DNA of 64,000 nt, from positions 415,203-479,202 of the forward strand of contig NZ_JABASX010000003.1 in assembly GCF_016107655.1 (NCBI RefSeq), read 5' to 3'. Below are positions 45,375-54,949 of the stretch, piece after piece. The stretch's first letter is position 1; each line of letters begins with the position of its first letter. The DNA is from Brevibacterium antiquum (lineage in GTDB: Bacteria; Actinomycetota; Actinomycetes; Actinomycetales; Brevibacteriaceae). The notes under the pieces were generated by a model. The model worked only from the letters and a program-made list of their open reading frames with translations. It was not told where the DNA came from and did no database searches. A program made the translations under genes and the position numbers.

Positions 45375-47095
45375 CTCTCATCCTCATTCTCGCTCGGAGT
45401 GATCGGTCGCTGCGCCTGTACGGCAGGGTCGGTCTGTTCGGCGAGGTCGGGACCACCTCGGCGATTCGACAGCAGTCCGCGAACCTCGGTGAGATAGCTG
45501 CGGTCGATGGCGAGGATGCCGATGAAGACCACCACGCCGACAAGAGCGGAGACCACGCCGTTGATCACCGACCCCACGGCTGCGGTGCCGAGAGGGCCGA
45601 CCAGCCACCCCGACACGAGGACACCGGCGGCTGAGGCGACGGCCGCGGCCAGCAGGGAGTGCAGGCTGCGGCGCACAATGCCGCGCAGGCCAGCCGCTCC
45701 CAGGACCCGGCGCATTGAGACGAGCAGGAACAGACCGGCAACGCTCATGCCGAGGACATAGCCGGCGCAGATTGCCACGAGGGTCAGGCCGGGGTCTCCG
45801 TCTGCGTTCGTGACCAGGATCGCGAGCACCATGCCGACGATGACGAAGACCCAGCCGACCGTTGTGGCCACGGCCGCATGGCGGGAGCGTTCCATGGCGT
45901 AGAAGACGCGCGTACCCCAGGCGACGAAGGACCAGCCGGGGACTGCGAGGGCCATGACCATGATCGCCTGACTCATCGAGGAGAAGGGCGCTGAGGCGTG
46001 TCCGCTGGCAGCATCGATGGCAGTGAAGAACGTCTCCAGGGCGCCGGCGGCGGTCATCAGGATCACCGTGCCCAGCAGGCCGATGCTGACGATGACCGTC
46101 GTGGTCGTCGACGTCAGCTGGTGCAGGCGCAGCGTGGCCGCTTCTCGGTCCCCGGCGCTCGAAGCGGGATCCTTCGTCCGCCCCACCCACCCGGACAGGG
46201 AGGGGAACATGACGGTGACGACCGGGATCGCGAGCACCCCATAGGGCAGGAGGTAGACCGCGTTGATATAGGCGAACAGGACGTAGGTGCCTTCACCGCC
46301 GGAGTAGTTCGCCATTCTCAGCGTCATCAGCACTGCCGCCTGCTGAGCGAGCAGCGCGGCCATTCCCGCTCCGGCCAGTCGCAGTGCACGATGGGCCACA
46401 CCGGGAGGGAAGGTCCAGGTGGGCGAGATTGTGAGACCGGTCGAGCGCATCGGCAGGGCCAGCGGCAGTGCCAGGGCTGCGACGCCGATGGTGGTGCCCC
46501 AGCCGAGCCAGCCGATGTGGGACTGCCAGGTGCCGTCGGTGCCGCCGACGCTCTGGTAGGCGAAGTAACATCCGATGACGACGAGGCTCGAGAGCAGCGG
46601 CGCGAATGCCGGCCAGAGGAACTTCCGGTGTGCCTGGAGGACACCGGTGAGCACGGCGCCGATGCCGTAGAGGACGAGCTGCGGTGCGAACATGAACAGG
46701 AAGACCGCGGTGGCTCTGTGCTGCTCGCCCCCATCCTCGATCAGCAGGTTGGCGATCGGGTCGGCGAAGACTGCGAGGATGATGCTCAACGGCAGGGTGA
46801 CTGAGACGGCCCAGGTCAGGAGCGCCGAGGCGATGCGTCCTGCCGTTTCCTTGTCCGAGCGTGCCAGGGGAATCGCCAGGAGCGGAATGACGGCTCCGGC
46901 CAGCGCGCCACCGGCGACGACTTCGAAGAGGATGTTGGGAACCTGGTTCGCCGACTGGTAGGCGGTGCCGACGGTGCCGGCGCCCACAGTCGGCGAGAAG
47001 ACCAACCACCTCAGGAATCCGATGAGGCGGGTGAAGAGGGTGATGACCGAGACGAGCAGCGCCGCAGAGGCGAAGACTCGAACCAGCTTACTCAC
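45371..47095 (-). CDS. MurJ/MviN-like lipid-linked oligosaccharide flippase
   Basis: 574 aa, 14 predicted helices. N-terminal VFASAALLVSVITLFTRLIGFLRWLVFSPTVGAGTVGTAYQSANQVPNILFEVVAGGALAGAVIP is a MurJ-family hallmark; ALFLF-type region AVFLFMFAPQLVLYGIGAVLTGVLQAHRKFLWPAFAPLLSSLVVI also fits. No C-terminal pseudokinase as in mycobacterial MurJ (Rv3910), so it is probably a paralogue. In a cassette with a MraY-like transferase and two glycosyltransferases; a cassette-specific substrate is likely. Overlaps with both neighbours by 4 bp. Confidence 0.88.
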   Translation of the reverse strand: MSKLVRVFASAALLVSVITLFTRLIGFLRWLVFSPTVGAGTVGTAYQSANQVPNILFEVVAGGALAGAVIPLLAIPLARSDKETAGRIASALLTWAVSVTLPLSIILAVFADPIANLLIEDGGEQHRATAVFLFMFAPQLVLYGIGAVLTGVLQAHRKFLWPAFAPLLSSLVVIGCYFAYQSVGGTDGTWQSHIGWLGWGTTIGVAALALPLALPMRSTGLTISPTWTFPPGVAHRALRLAGAGMAALLAQQAAVLMTLRMANYSGGEGTYVLFAYINAVYLLPYGVLAIPVVTVMFPSLSGWVGRTKDPASSAGDREAATLRLHQLTSTTTTVIVSIGLLGTVILMTAAGALETFFTAIDAASGHASAPFSSMSQAIMVMALAVPGWSFVAWGTRVFYAMERSRHAAVATTVGWVFVIVGMVLAILVTNADGDPGLTLVAICAGYVLGMSVAGLFLLVSMRRVLGAAGLRGIVRRSLHSLLAAAVASAAGVLVSGWLVGPLGTAAVGSVINGVVSALVGVVVFIGILAIDRSYLTEVRGLLSNRRGGPDLAEQTDPAVQAQRPITPSENEDER

Positions 47096-47967
47096 ACGGC
47101 CTCGCGGCCGAAGGCGTCGATCTCACGCAGTCCGGGGGTGGATTCGATGATGGAGGTGAACGAGACCTTCTCACTCAGCAGGGTGAGGCCGGCCAGTCCG
47201 GCCAGCACCAGACAACGTTGGGCGGCCGTCGAGTTCTCGGCGACGATCGTGCCCAGCGCGGCGCCGAGGGCGTTGGCGCCCGTGTCCCCGAGCATCACCT
47301 CACCGTCGAGGTCGTCTGGCCACGCCGCGACGCTGGCCCCGGCGATGGCTGCGCTGGGCGCCCAAGTCAGGCCGTGCTTGTGGGGCATGAAGGACAGCGT
47401 CAGCAGCCCTGCCTTGAGTGCGCGTCCAGGGCGGAGATCGAGCAGATTGAACAGGTTCGCCGTTCCGGCGATGACTCCCCCGGTGACGACGACATCGACC
47501 GTGGAACCCAGCCAGGTCCGGTCTGGCGTCGTTGAGTTCGAGGCGAACAGCCTGCGGCTGCTCGTGCATGTGCCGGCCCGCAGAATCGTCGCAGCGGAGA
47601 TCGAGGCCAGCGGGATTCCGATGACCTTGATCCCACCGGTCGTGATCTGACCATGAGCCAGGGCGCTGAGGTGACCGCGCAGTCCCTTCGAGTCACCGGA
47701 TTCGAGGAAGTCATCAACCGCACCCAGACCTCCGGCGACGGTGGTCACCAGCAGGGTTGCTGCACGCTGACGTGGTGCTTCGATGAGGAAGCTGCCGGCG
47801 AGCAGTCCCGCGGTCACCGCTGGACCTTCGACAAGCGAGACGTCATGGCCGGCATGGTTCGTGCGCACGACCCTGTCGTGGGTGCGCAGCTTCGAGGACA
47901 GGATCGCCTTGGTCGCCGTGTAGCCGAGGAGGCCGGCGACGGCGGAGCTGACGAGTGAGCGGATCAT
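47092..47967 (-). CDS. MraY/WecA-like polyprenyl-phosphate glycosyl-1-phosphate transferase
   Basis: 291 aa from ATG 47967 (AAAGGA upstream; longer frames are unlikely). About 9-10 helices. Catalytic-type motifs VDDFLESGDSKGLRGHL, TTGGIKVIG, ANLFNLLDLRPGRALKAG and VMLGDTGANALGAALGT follow the MraY/WecA order (DD, NxxD, GDxGS). The classic HIHH motif is not obvious; only FMPHKHGLTW stands in its place, so catalytic activity is likely but not certain. Probably moves a sugar phosphate onto undecaprenyl phosphate. Lies between mctB and the MurJ-like gene. Confidence 0.78.
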   Translation of the reverse strand: MIRSLVSSAVAGLLGYTATKAILSSKLRTHDRVVRTNHAGHDVSLVEGPAVTAGLLAGSFLIEAPRQRAATLLVTTVAGGLGAVDDFLESGDSKGLRGHLSALAHGQITTGGIKVIGIPLASISAATILRAGTCTSSRRLFASNSTTPDRTWLGSTVDVVVTGGVIAGTANLFNLLDLRPGRALKAGLLTLSFMPHKHGLTWAPSAAIAGASVAAWPDDLDGEVMLGDTGANALGAALGTIVAENSTAAQRCLVLAGLAGLTLLSEKVSFTSIIESTPGLREIDAFGREAV

Positions 47968-47968
47968 C

Positions 47969-48925
47969 TCAGTCCTTTCCCTTTCCAGGCATGATCTCTT
48001 CGGCATCATCGGAGAAGCCGTAGTGGCCATGGGTTCCGGCTTCGCCTGCGGCAAGGGCGCGGACGGTGATGACGGCCCCGGCTCCCAGGCCGAGTCCGTC
48101 GACGGTGCTGGCCCGCGACTTCTCGGTCCTGAGGATGGACACGAGCCCGTTCTGGGCCGAGCCCGCGTCTCCGGCCACGACCACGGATTTCGCGTCAGAG
48201 GTCAGCGAATTGATGAAATCGGTGATGACGGTGCGGTTCGCCTTGTCATTTGTCGCCTCGGGGCTGGGCTCGGTCTCATCGGCGAGCGTCGAATTCTCAT
48301 CATCGATGACGACGAAGAGTGAGGTCGGCTTGTGGTCGGTGTCGGTACGCAGGCGTCCCGCGTCGACGAAGGCGTCGAAGATTCCGGAGGACTTCTTCTC
48401 CGCAGCGTCCCGGTCCTGACCGCTTTCGAGCATCGTGGCCTTGCCGGTGAGAGCGATGACGAGGGCGGACCGAAGCGCCGTCGAATCGTCCTTCGGCAGG
48501 CTCGGCACCGAGTCTCTCAGGGTTTTGAGGAAGTCTTTGGAGTCCTTCAGCGACAGGGTGTCGTCCACGAAGGAGACGTCTCCGCCGATCTTTCCGCCGG
48601 CTTCCTTGATTCGGTTGGTGACCTCTTCGACCTGCTCGGGGTCGGCATTCGGTGCGCCGATGATGCTGACGTCTTCACCCTTGAGTGTGTCGCCGATGAG
48701 TTCGGGGGCGGCAGAGGTCACGAAGTCGTTCTGCTTGTCGATGTTGCCGTTGGCTGCATCGATCTTCGCGCGCAGATCGTCACGGTCTGCGCGCAGTGAG
48801 TCGACCTGGCTCTGCAGTGACTCACCGATCGGCTCCTTCAGCGGTCCAGCGCCCAGGACGATTCCCACCGCCAGGGCCAGGAAGACCGAGACGAGAGAGA
48901 CAAGGTGGTAACGAAAATCAATCAC
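47969..48925 (-). CDS. mctB: MctB-like copper transport/envelope protein
   Basis: 318 aa. N-terminal MIDFRYHLVSLVSVFLALAVGIVLGAGPL is the conserved membrane anchor, then a coiled-coil (QSQVDSLRADRDDLRAKIDAANG) and a domain ending in VSVFAI-like VLGLGAGAVITVRALAAGEAGTHGHYGFSD. In M. tuberculosis MctB is linked to copper resistance, but Corynebacteriales homologues are also tied to envelope biology. Overlaps steA by 8 bp. Function here by homology and synteny. Confidence 0.88.
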   Translation of the reverse strand: MIDFRYHLVSLVSVFLALAVGIVLGAGPLKEPIGESLQSQVDSLRADRDDLRAKIDAANGNIDKQNDFVTSAAPELIGDTLKGEDVSIIGAPNADPEQVEEVTNRIKEAGGKIGGDVSFVDDTLSLKDSKDFLKTLRDSVPSLPKDDSTALRSALVIALTGKATMLESGQDRDAAEKKSSGIFDAFVDAGRLRTDTDHKPTSLFVVIDDENSTLADETEPSPEATNDKANRTVITDFINSLTSDAKSVVVAGDAGSAQNGLVSILRTEKSRASTVDGLGLGAGAVITVRALAAGEAGTHGHYGFSDDAEEIMPGKGKD

Positions 48926-50156
48926 TGGTCAGTCCTTGAATGATGCTGGAAGATTCTGAGGATGCAGAGGGGTCGCCGCCGAACAGGGAGCCGATCCAAC
49001 CGAAGACCCCGTCGAGTTGAGCTCCGACGAGTCCGATGAGCGTCTGGCCGGCAGCTGTTGCGAACAGTGCCACACCGAGTGCGACGAGGCCCGCGATGAT
49101 CAGGATGCTCAGCTGCAGGTTGGAGATCCGCTGTCGGTACAGCAGCGATACGCCCTTGGCGTCGATGAGCTTCGAGCCCACTCGCAGGCGCGTGATGAAT
49201 GTCGAGGCCATGCCCTTTCGGCCCTTGTCGAGGAATTCCATCACGGTGTCGTGTGTACCCACGGCCACGATCAGGCTTGCGCCCTTGTCGTCGGCCAGCA
49301 GCATGGCGATGTCCTCACTGGTGCCCGAGGCGGCGAAGGCGACGCAGTCGACGCCCAGGGAATGGACGCGCTCGGTTCCGGGTGCGTTTCCGTCCCGGTA
49401 GGCGTGGACGACGATCTCGGCCCCGGAGGTCAGCGCGGTGTCGGACACGGAGTCCATATCGCCGACGATCATGTCGGGTTTGTAACCGGCTTCGATGATG
49501 GCGTCGGCTCCACCGTCCACGCCCACGAGAAGCGGACGATACTCCCGGATGTAGGAGGCGAGGATCGCGAGGTCCTCTTTGTAGTGGTAGCCGCGGACGA
49601 CGATGAGGGCGTGTCTGCCATCGAACTTCGTGGCAACCTCGGGGACGACGAGTTCGGCCGAGAGCAGGTCCGAGTCCTTGCGGATGTATTCGATCGTGTT
49701 GTCGACGAAATCCACGAGCACGGAGTTCATTCCGGCCTCGGCTGCGTGCATGTCCTCCGCGATCGTCTCCGAGGTCTGGACGATGCCGCTGGCGATCTCC
49801 TTCTCGTCGAGGAGCACCGTGTCATCGGCGATGCTGATCTGGGAGTTCTCCTCGACCAAGTCGAAGATCTCCGGGCCGGTGGCGTCGAGCAGCGGGATTC
49901 CGGCGTCGACGATGATCCCGGGCCCCAGGTTGGGGTAGCGACCGGAGATCGACTTGTCCGCATTGATGACTGCGGCGGGTCTGCAGGCAACGAGTGCCTC
50001 GGCAGAGATCCGGTCGATGTCGGCGTGTTTGATGACCGCGATATCGCCTGCGCTCAAACGCTTGGTGAGGTCTTTCGTCCGCCGATCGAGTCTGGCAGGA
50101 GCCGGGCCGGACCTGGTTGGGACTGTGGGCTTCTCCCGGGTTCTACGCACTCTCAT
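48918..50156 (-). CDS. steA: SteA-like putative cell-division protein (TPP-kinase-like domain)
   Basis: 412 aa. N-terminal Arg-rich patch, then GDIAVIKHADIDRISAEALVACRPAAVINADKSISGRYPN, GVDGGADAIIEAGYKPDMIVGDMDSVSD, typical of thiamin-pyrophosphokinase-like domains; a C-terminal helix LSILIIAGLVALGVALFATAAGQTLIGL and an acidic end. In C. glutamicum SteA works with SteB at the septum (from memory). In that species steB follows; here the next gene is mctB, which has the same topology as SteB. Confidence 0.88.
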   Translation of the reverse strand: MRVRRTREKPTVPTRSGPAPARLDRRTKDLTKRLSAGDIAVIKHADIDRISAEALVACRPAAVINADKSISGRYPNLGPGIIVDAGIPLLDATGPEIFDLVEENSQISIADDTVLLDEKEIASGIVQTSETIAEDMHAAEAGMNSVLVDFVDNTIEYIRKDSDLLSAELVVPEVATKFDGRHALIVVRGYHYKEDLAILASYIREYRPLLVGVDGGADAIIEAGYKPDMIVGDMDSVSDTALTSGAEIVVHAYRDGNAPGTERVHSLGVDCVAFAASGTSEDIAMLLADDKGASLIVAVGTHDTVMEFLDKGRKGMASTFITRLRVGSKLIDAKGVSLLYRQRISNLQLSILIIAGLVALGVALFATAAGQTLIGLVGAQLDGVFGWIGSLFGGDPSASSESSSIIQGLTSD

Positions 50157-50171
50157 GGTCCGCCCATTCTC

Positions 50172-51875
50172 TCATGTCAGCGCCGTCTGGCCGGTCTTGA
50201 CCTGCCGTGCTGAGTCGAGGAGTTCGGCTGCATGGGCCTTCGCCGAGGAGGAGTCCTCCATTCCGGCGAGCATCCGTGAGAGCTCGATGACCCGTTCGTC
50301 TTCGCTGAGTTCTCTGACGCCGGATTTCACGGTTTCGGCGTCGTCGTCCTTGACGATGGTGACGTGGGTGTCAGCCCAGGCTGCGACCTGGGGCAGGTGA
50401 GTGACGACGATGACCTGTGCATTCTCAGCGAGCTTGGCGAGGCGTCGGCCGATCTCGATGGCGGCCTTTCCTCCGACACCGGCGTCGACTTCGTCGAAGA
50501 CGTAGGTGGGGATGGCCTCCCCCGCCGCACGGACGACTTCGATGGCGAGCATCACGCGTGAGAGCTCGCCACCGCTGGCGACCTTGCCGATGTCATCACC
50601 GGCCGAGGAATCGTGTGGGGCGAAGGTGAGGCGGACATCGTCGCAGCCGTGTGCTGTCGGTTCCCGTTCGGTGAGTTCGAACGTCACCTGGGCCTTCGGC
50701 ATCGACAGGGCTGCGAGCTCTGCACTCACGGCTCGGGAGAAGGATGCTGCCGTCGCGGTTCTGATCTCTGTCAGCGCGCTGCCGGCCGCTTCCATTGCGC
50801 TGCGTGCTTCGTCGAGTTCGGCGTCGAGCTGTCCGAGGTCGCGGTCATCGGCCTCGAGCTCGGCCAGTTCCTGAGCTGAGCGTGTCTCGAAGTCCAGCAC
50901 CTCGGCCACGTCCTGCCCGTAGGCGGCCAGTGATCCGAGTTCGGCTCTGCGAGCTTCGGTCTCTTCAAGTGAGGTCTCCCCCAGTTCGTCGAATCCGGTC
51001 AGGTAGGAGCTGAGCTCTGCGGCGGAATCGGAGAGGCGCAGGACCGCGTCGTTGATGGCGGCTTTGATTCGAGCCAGTTCCGGGTCCGCGGATTCCACGT
51101 CGGTCAGCGCGCTGATGGCCTGGTGCACGTGGTCGACGGCGGCGCCGGCATCGTCGAGTTCGCCTCCGAGGAGGAGGTCGTGGGCACTGCCGACGGCCTG
51201 TGTGATCTCGGCCGCGGCTCCGAGCTTCGCGGCCTGCGCGGTCAGGGCTTCATCTTCGCCTGGGACCGGGCGGACCTTGTCGATAGCTTCCAGACAGCCG
51301 CCGAGCCACAGGATCCTCTCCCGTCTGGCCGCGGTGCTGTCCTTGATTCGGGCGACCCGGCTCTCGGTTTCGCGCCAGTTCTCAAATGCTGCACGGTATC
51401 TGCCGGCCACGGCCTCGAGCTCGGGGCCTCCGGCTGCGTCGAGCAGCTGCCGCTGTTGGGCGGGGCCTTTGAGTCGCAGCTGTTCGGACTGTCCGTGGAG
51501 GGTGATGAGTTCATCGGAGATTTCGGTCAGGACGGAGATGGGGACGGTGCGTCCACCGGCGGTGGCGCGGGCGCGACCCTTCTGTGCCACGGTGCGGGAG
51601 ATGATCGCTTCATCCTCGGCGCTGCCTCCGGCCTCTTCGATGCGGGAGCGCACGGAGTCGGTGACGGCGGAGAAGATGCCTTCGACCTCGGCCTTCTCCG
51701 CACCTTTGCGAACCACACCTGCACCGACTTTGCGGCCCATGAGCAGGCTCAGTGCTGAGACGAACATCGTCTTACCGGCACCGGTCTCACCGGTCACGAC
51801 GGTGAAGCCGGTGGAGAGTTCGACTTCTGCTTCGGCGATCACGCCGAGGTGGGAGATTCTGAGTTCGGAAATCAT
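50172..51875 (-). CDS. recN: DNA repair protein RecN
   Basis: 567 aa SMC-like ATPase. Walker A VTGETGAGKTMFVSALSLLMG, long coiled coil (~160-360), and the signature GGELSRVMLAIEVV, then Walker B YVFDEVDAGVGGKAAIEIGRRLAK and VVTHLPQVAAWAD. Acts in double-strand break repair. Its ATG is directly next to the nadK stop (no gap). Confidence 0.95.
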   Translation of the reverse strand: MISELRISHLGVIAEAEVELSTGFTVVTGETGAGKTMFVSALSLLMGRKVGAGVVRKGAEKAEVEGIFSAVTDSVRSRIEEAGGSAEDEAIISRTVAQKGRARATAGGRTVPISVLTEISDELITLHGQSEQLRLKGPAQQRQLLDAAGGPELEAVAGRYRAAFENWRETESRVARIKDSTAARRERILWLGGCLEAIDKVRPVPGEDEALTAQAAKLGAAAEITQAVGSAHDLLLGGELDDAGAAVDHVHQAISALTDVESADPELARIKAAINDAVLRLSDSAAELSSYLTGFDELGETSLEETEARRAELGSLAAYGQDVAEVLDFETRSAQELAELEADDRDLGQLDAELDEARSAMEAAGSALTEIRTATAASFSRAVSAELAALSMPKAQVTFELTEREPTAHGCDDVRLTFAPHDSSAGDDIGKVASGGELSRVMLAIEVVRAAGEAIPTYVFDEVDAGVGGKAAIEIGRRLAKLAENAQVIVVTHLPQVAAWADTHVTIVKDDDAETVKSGVRELSEDERVIELSRMLAGMEDSSSAKAHAAELLDSARQVKTGQTALT

Positions 51876-52817
51876 CTACGCCTCCTCGATCGGTCCCCGC
51901 CAACCGGAGACGGGCAGTCGGAACTTCGCCACCAATCGATCGGTGAAGGGGCCGGTGTGAAGTCGGGCCAGCTTGATCGGTGACTGTGAACGTTTGGCTT
52001 CGATCCGCGCCCCGGCCGGCAGTTCGAGGGCTCGACGGCCGTCGCACCACAGGACGGCGGAGAAGTCGGGATTGCGCGGCGAGATCTCCACGCCGAGGCG
52101 GGAGTCGGGGTTGACGACGAGCGGTTCGGTGAACAGGGCGTGGGCTGAGATCGGGATGAGCAGCAGTGCTTCCACCTCGGGCCAGACGATCGGGCCGCCG
52201 GCGGAGAAGGCATACGCGGTCGATCCTGTCGGTGTTGCCAGGATGACTCCGTCGCAGCCGAACGAGGACACCGGTCGGGCATCGACGCCGAGGACGACAT
52301 CGATCATGCGGGCCTTCGACGTCTTCTCGATGGTGGCCTCGTTGAGGGCCCAGGCGTTGTAGATGGCCTCCCCCTCGTGCCAGACGGTGACGTCCAGAGC
52401 GAGGCGCTCCTCAACGAGGTAGTCACGCTGGGAGGCCCGATGGACCGCCTCGGCGAGGTCTTCTCTTTCGCTTTCGGCGAGGAATCCCACGTGGCCGAGG
52501 TTGACGCCCATGAGCGGGACCCCGGAGCCGTGGAAGCGTTCGGCCGCACGCAGGATCGTGCCGTCACCGCCGAGGACGATGACGAGTTCGCATCTGGTCT
52601 TCCAGGTCGCCAGCTGGGCCGGGTCGATGACCTCGCAGCGGCTGAGGAGCTCCTGCTGCACGTCGGCGTGGGAACTGCGTTCGGCGAAGTCGAGGACCTC
52701 TTCGTCGAGGACGACTGGGGTGATTCCGTCGTCGAGGAGCGCCTTCCACACGCTCACTGCTGCCACTGCTGATTCCTCGCGCTGAGGATGCAGCAGCACC
52801 ATGATGTGTCGGCTCAC
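51876..52817 (-). CDS. nadK: NAD kinase
   Basis: 313 aa. VIVLGGDGTILRAAERFHGSGVPLMGVNLGHVGFLAE contains the GGDGT motif, and FGCDGVILATPTGSTAYAFSAGGPIV is the substrate site. Makes NADP from NAD. Sits between tlyA and recN, as in mycobacteria, with an ATGA overlap to tlyA and none to recN. Confidence 0.97.
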   Translation of the reverse strand: MSRHIMVLLHPQREESAVAAVSVWKALLDDGITPVVLDEEVLDFAERSSHADVQQELLSRCEVIDPAQLATWKTRCELVIVLGGDGTILRAAERFHGSGVPLMGVNLGHVGFLAESEREDLAEAVHRASQRDYLVEERLALDVTVWHEGEAIYNAWALNEATIEKTSKARMIDVVLGVDARPVSSFGCDGVILATPTGSTAYAFSAGGPIVWPEVEALLLIPISAHALFTEPLVVNPDSRLGVEISPRNPDFSAVLWCDGRRALELPAGARIEAKRSQSPIKLARLHTGPFTDRLVAKFRLPVSGWRGPIEEA

Positions 52818-53617
52818 GGCTCTCCTCTCATGATCTGATCCAGATGGGTTGCGATGTCCGCCTCGTTGAGCCTATCGGACTCGGTTCGTGTTTTCCCTGG
52901 TCGAACACGCAGGAAGTACTCCCGGTTTCCACTGGGACCGGGAAGCACGGAGCCCGCGACGTCGACCACGCGGGCCTCGTGTTCGGCGATGCCGGCGAGG
53001 ACGGAGTCAAGGGCCCGCCGTCGCTTGCTCACGGTGGAGACGACGCCGTGTTTGTCGAGTGCTCCGCGGGCGAGTTCGAACTGGGGTTTGACCATGAGAA
53101 GAAGTTCGCCGGTAGACTGTGTGGCTGCCAGCAGCGGAGCCAACAGCAGGCGCAGGGAGATGAATGACACGTCGGCGACGACCACATCGACTTGCGGCAC
53201 GTCGGAACTCTCCAGCTCACGCAGGTTGAGGCCCTCCCGGACACGGACTCTTGGGTCCTGGCGAAGTCCCGCGTCGAACTGGTCGTGTCCGACGTCGACG
53301 GCCCAGACCTCCTTCGCTCCCCGATGCAGGAGGACTTGGGTGAATCCGCCGGTGGAGGCGCCGGCGTCGAGCGCGGTTCTGCCTGCGAAGTCGGTGATGG
53401 AGAAGGAGTCCAGTGCGCCGAGGAGTTTGTGTGCGCTGCGTGCCACCCAGGGGTCGGGTTCTGTGATTGTGAGCTCGTCGGCGTCGGTCACATCCTGCGA
53501 GGGCTTCGCGGCTGCTCGGCCGTTGATGCTGACCCGTCCGGCGGCGATCTCCCGTGCCGCTCGGGACCGTGTGGCGATCAGTTCCCGTTCGACCAATTCG
53601 CGGTCGAGCCGGCTCAC
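52814..53617 (-). CDS. tlyA: TlyA family rRNA (cytidine-2'-O)-methyltransferase
   Basis: 267 aa. S4-like N-terminus LDRELVERELIATRSRAAREIAAGRVSINGRAA and a Rossmann-type methyltransferase domain (RTALDAGASTGGFTQVLLHRGAKEVWAVDVGHDQF, VVADVSFISLRLLL, LMVKPQFE). Mycobacterial TlyA modifies 16S C1409 and 23S C1920 and sensitises to capreomycin. The GHDQF motif and length support the TlyA assignment over FtsJ. Overlap with neighbours on both sides. Confidence 0.93.
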   Translation of the reverse strand: MSRLDRELVERELIATRSRAAREIAAGRVSINGRAAAKPSQDVTDADELTITEPDPWVARSAHKLLGALDSFSITDFAGRTALDAGASTGGFTQVLLHRGAKEVWAVDVGHDQFDAGLRQDPRVRVREGLNLRELESSDVPQVDVVVADVSFISLRLLLAPLLAATQSTGELLLMVKPQFELARGALDKHGVVSTVSKRRRALDSVLAGIAEHEARVVDVAGSVLPGPSGNREYFLRVRPGKTRTESDRLNEADIATHLDQIMRGEP

Positions 53618-53919
53618 AATGAACTCACCTGGGAGTCGAGCTCATCCAGCAGTGCAGACAGGAGTGCGTGTCGTTCGGCGCTTGGTGCTTGGTCGATCTG
53701 TTCAAGGTCACGGCGCCAGTTTTCAACCGGCACATCGCCGTTGACAGAAGCCGGGTTGGGTGGCGTGGGTGCCGGGGTGGGTGCCGATGGCGTGGGTGCC
53801 GGGGTGGGTGCCGATGGCGTGGGTGCCGGGGTGGGTCGGCTCGGCGATGCCGGTTGGCTCGACGCTTCGGCCTGCTGTGGTTCGTCGTTCTGCTGTGGTT
53901 CGTGCATCGGTTCAGTCAT
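53614..53919 (-). CDS. Small hypothetical protein with Pro-rich repeat (Rv1693-like position)
   Basis: 101 aa. Gln/Glu-rich N-terminus, a PTPAPTPSA repeat (27-bp unit x ~2.8 at 53762-53836), and a C-terminal helix ENWRRDLEQIDQAPSAERHALLSALLDELDSQVSSL. The equivalent position in M. tuberculosis is the small gene Rv1693. No function known. Overlaps tlyA and the HAD gene. Confidence 0.75.
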   Translation of the reverse strand: MTEPMHEPQQNDEPQQAEASSQPASPSRPTPAPTPSAPTPAPTPSAPTPAPTPPNPASVNGDVPVENWRRDLEQIDQAPSAERHALLSALLDELDSQVSSL

Positions 53920-54949
53920 GGATCCTCCGTGGCAGATTCCCTGGAGCCACGTCCTCGCCGCGGTCCATCGCCTCCCATGCTAGTCGGAGAGCGTCCTCGA
54001 CGATGGCGGCCCCAAGGTGGGCAGAATCGTCCAGGTGCAGTTCACCATCGACGATCCGAGCGCCCGCGGATCCATGCTCTCCGTCGGCGGTTCCATGCGT
54101 ATCCTCGGCGTCGATGAGCTTCGGCAGGCCGCGCAGGCTGGGCAGGATATAGGTGGGACGCAGACCGGGACTGGCTCGGAGGGCGTCATGAATGTCGTGG
54201 ACGCCGGTGAGGACGAGAACGGTTTCGAACCCTGCTGAGTTGCCGCCCTCGATATCCGTGTCGAGGCGATCTCCGACCATCAGAGGTCGTCTGGCTCCGA
54301 TCCTGCGTGCCGCGAACTCCATCATGTGCGGGGAGGGTTTACCGACGACGGTGGGCTGAGCACCGGTGAGCTTGGAGAGCATGTCGATGAATGCCCCATT
54401 GCCTGGGACTCGACTCCTGGGACCGACCATCGAATAGTCGGGGTTCGTCGCCCACCACTCGATGCCTGATGTGATCGCTTCACAGGCGCGCACGATCGTC
54501 TCGTACGTGATGTTCGGGTCGAGGCCCTGGGCGATGGCGACGGGCCCGTCATCCAGATTGCGTGTGAGTGTCAGTCCCTCGGACTCCAGCGCCCTGGCCA
54601 GGCCGGTTGTGCCCACCAGGTAGATGCGCGCCCCGTCTCCGAATCTCTCGGCAAGCCGTCCGGCCAGCACCTGCGCCGAGGTGGTCACCTCGGCCGGTGT
54701 CGTGCGGATTCCCAGCGTGGAGATGTGCTCGGCCACCACCTCGGCGGTGCGGGTGGCGTTGTTCGTCACATAGTTGACGGGGATGGACTGGTCGTGGAGG
54801 AAGTTGATGCCCTCCGCTGCTCCGGAGATCGGCTCCGGACCGTGGTAGACGACGCCGTCGAGGTCGAACAGCACACAGTCGATCGGTGCGCCCGATTCCT
54901 CAGGCGCACGTCGATCGACCGGTGCTGCTGCGTTGGCGGCTGGCGTCAC
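53912..54949 (-). CDS. HAD-superfamily phosphatase, subfamily IIA (NagD/Rv1692-like)
   Basis: 345 aa. DxD motif DCVLFDLDGVVYHG, motif II YVTNNATRT, the IIA cap region, then GKPSPHMMEFAARRIGARRPLMVGDRLDTDIEGGNSAGFETVLVLTGVH with the Lys and Asp motifs III/IV. Mycobacterial Rv1692 is a glycerol-3-phosphate phosphatase; the NagD/4-nitrophenylphosphatase type is an alternative. Within the conserved Rv1691-Rv1694 run. ATGA overlap with the TPR gene upstream. Confidence 0.9.
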   Translation of the reverse strand: MTPAANAAAPVDRRAPEESGAPIDCVLFDLDGVVYHGPEPISGAAEGINFLHDQSIPVNYVTNNATRTAEVVAEHISTLGIRTTPAEVTTSAQVLAGRLAERFGDGARIYLVGTTGLARALESEGLTLTRNLDDGPVAIAQGLDPNITYETIVRACEAITSGIEWWATNPDYSMVGPRSRVPGNGAFIDMLSKLTGAQPTVVGKPSPHMMEFAARRIGARRPLMVGDRLDTDIEGGNSAGFETVLVLTGVHDIHDALRASPGLRPTYILPSLRGLPKLIDAEDTHGTADGEHGSAGARIVDGELHLDDSAHLGAAIVEDALRLAWEAMDRGEDVAPGNLPRRIHD

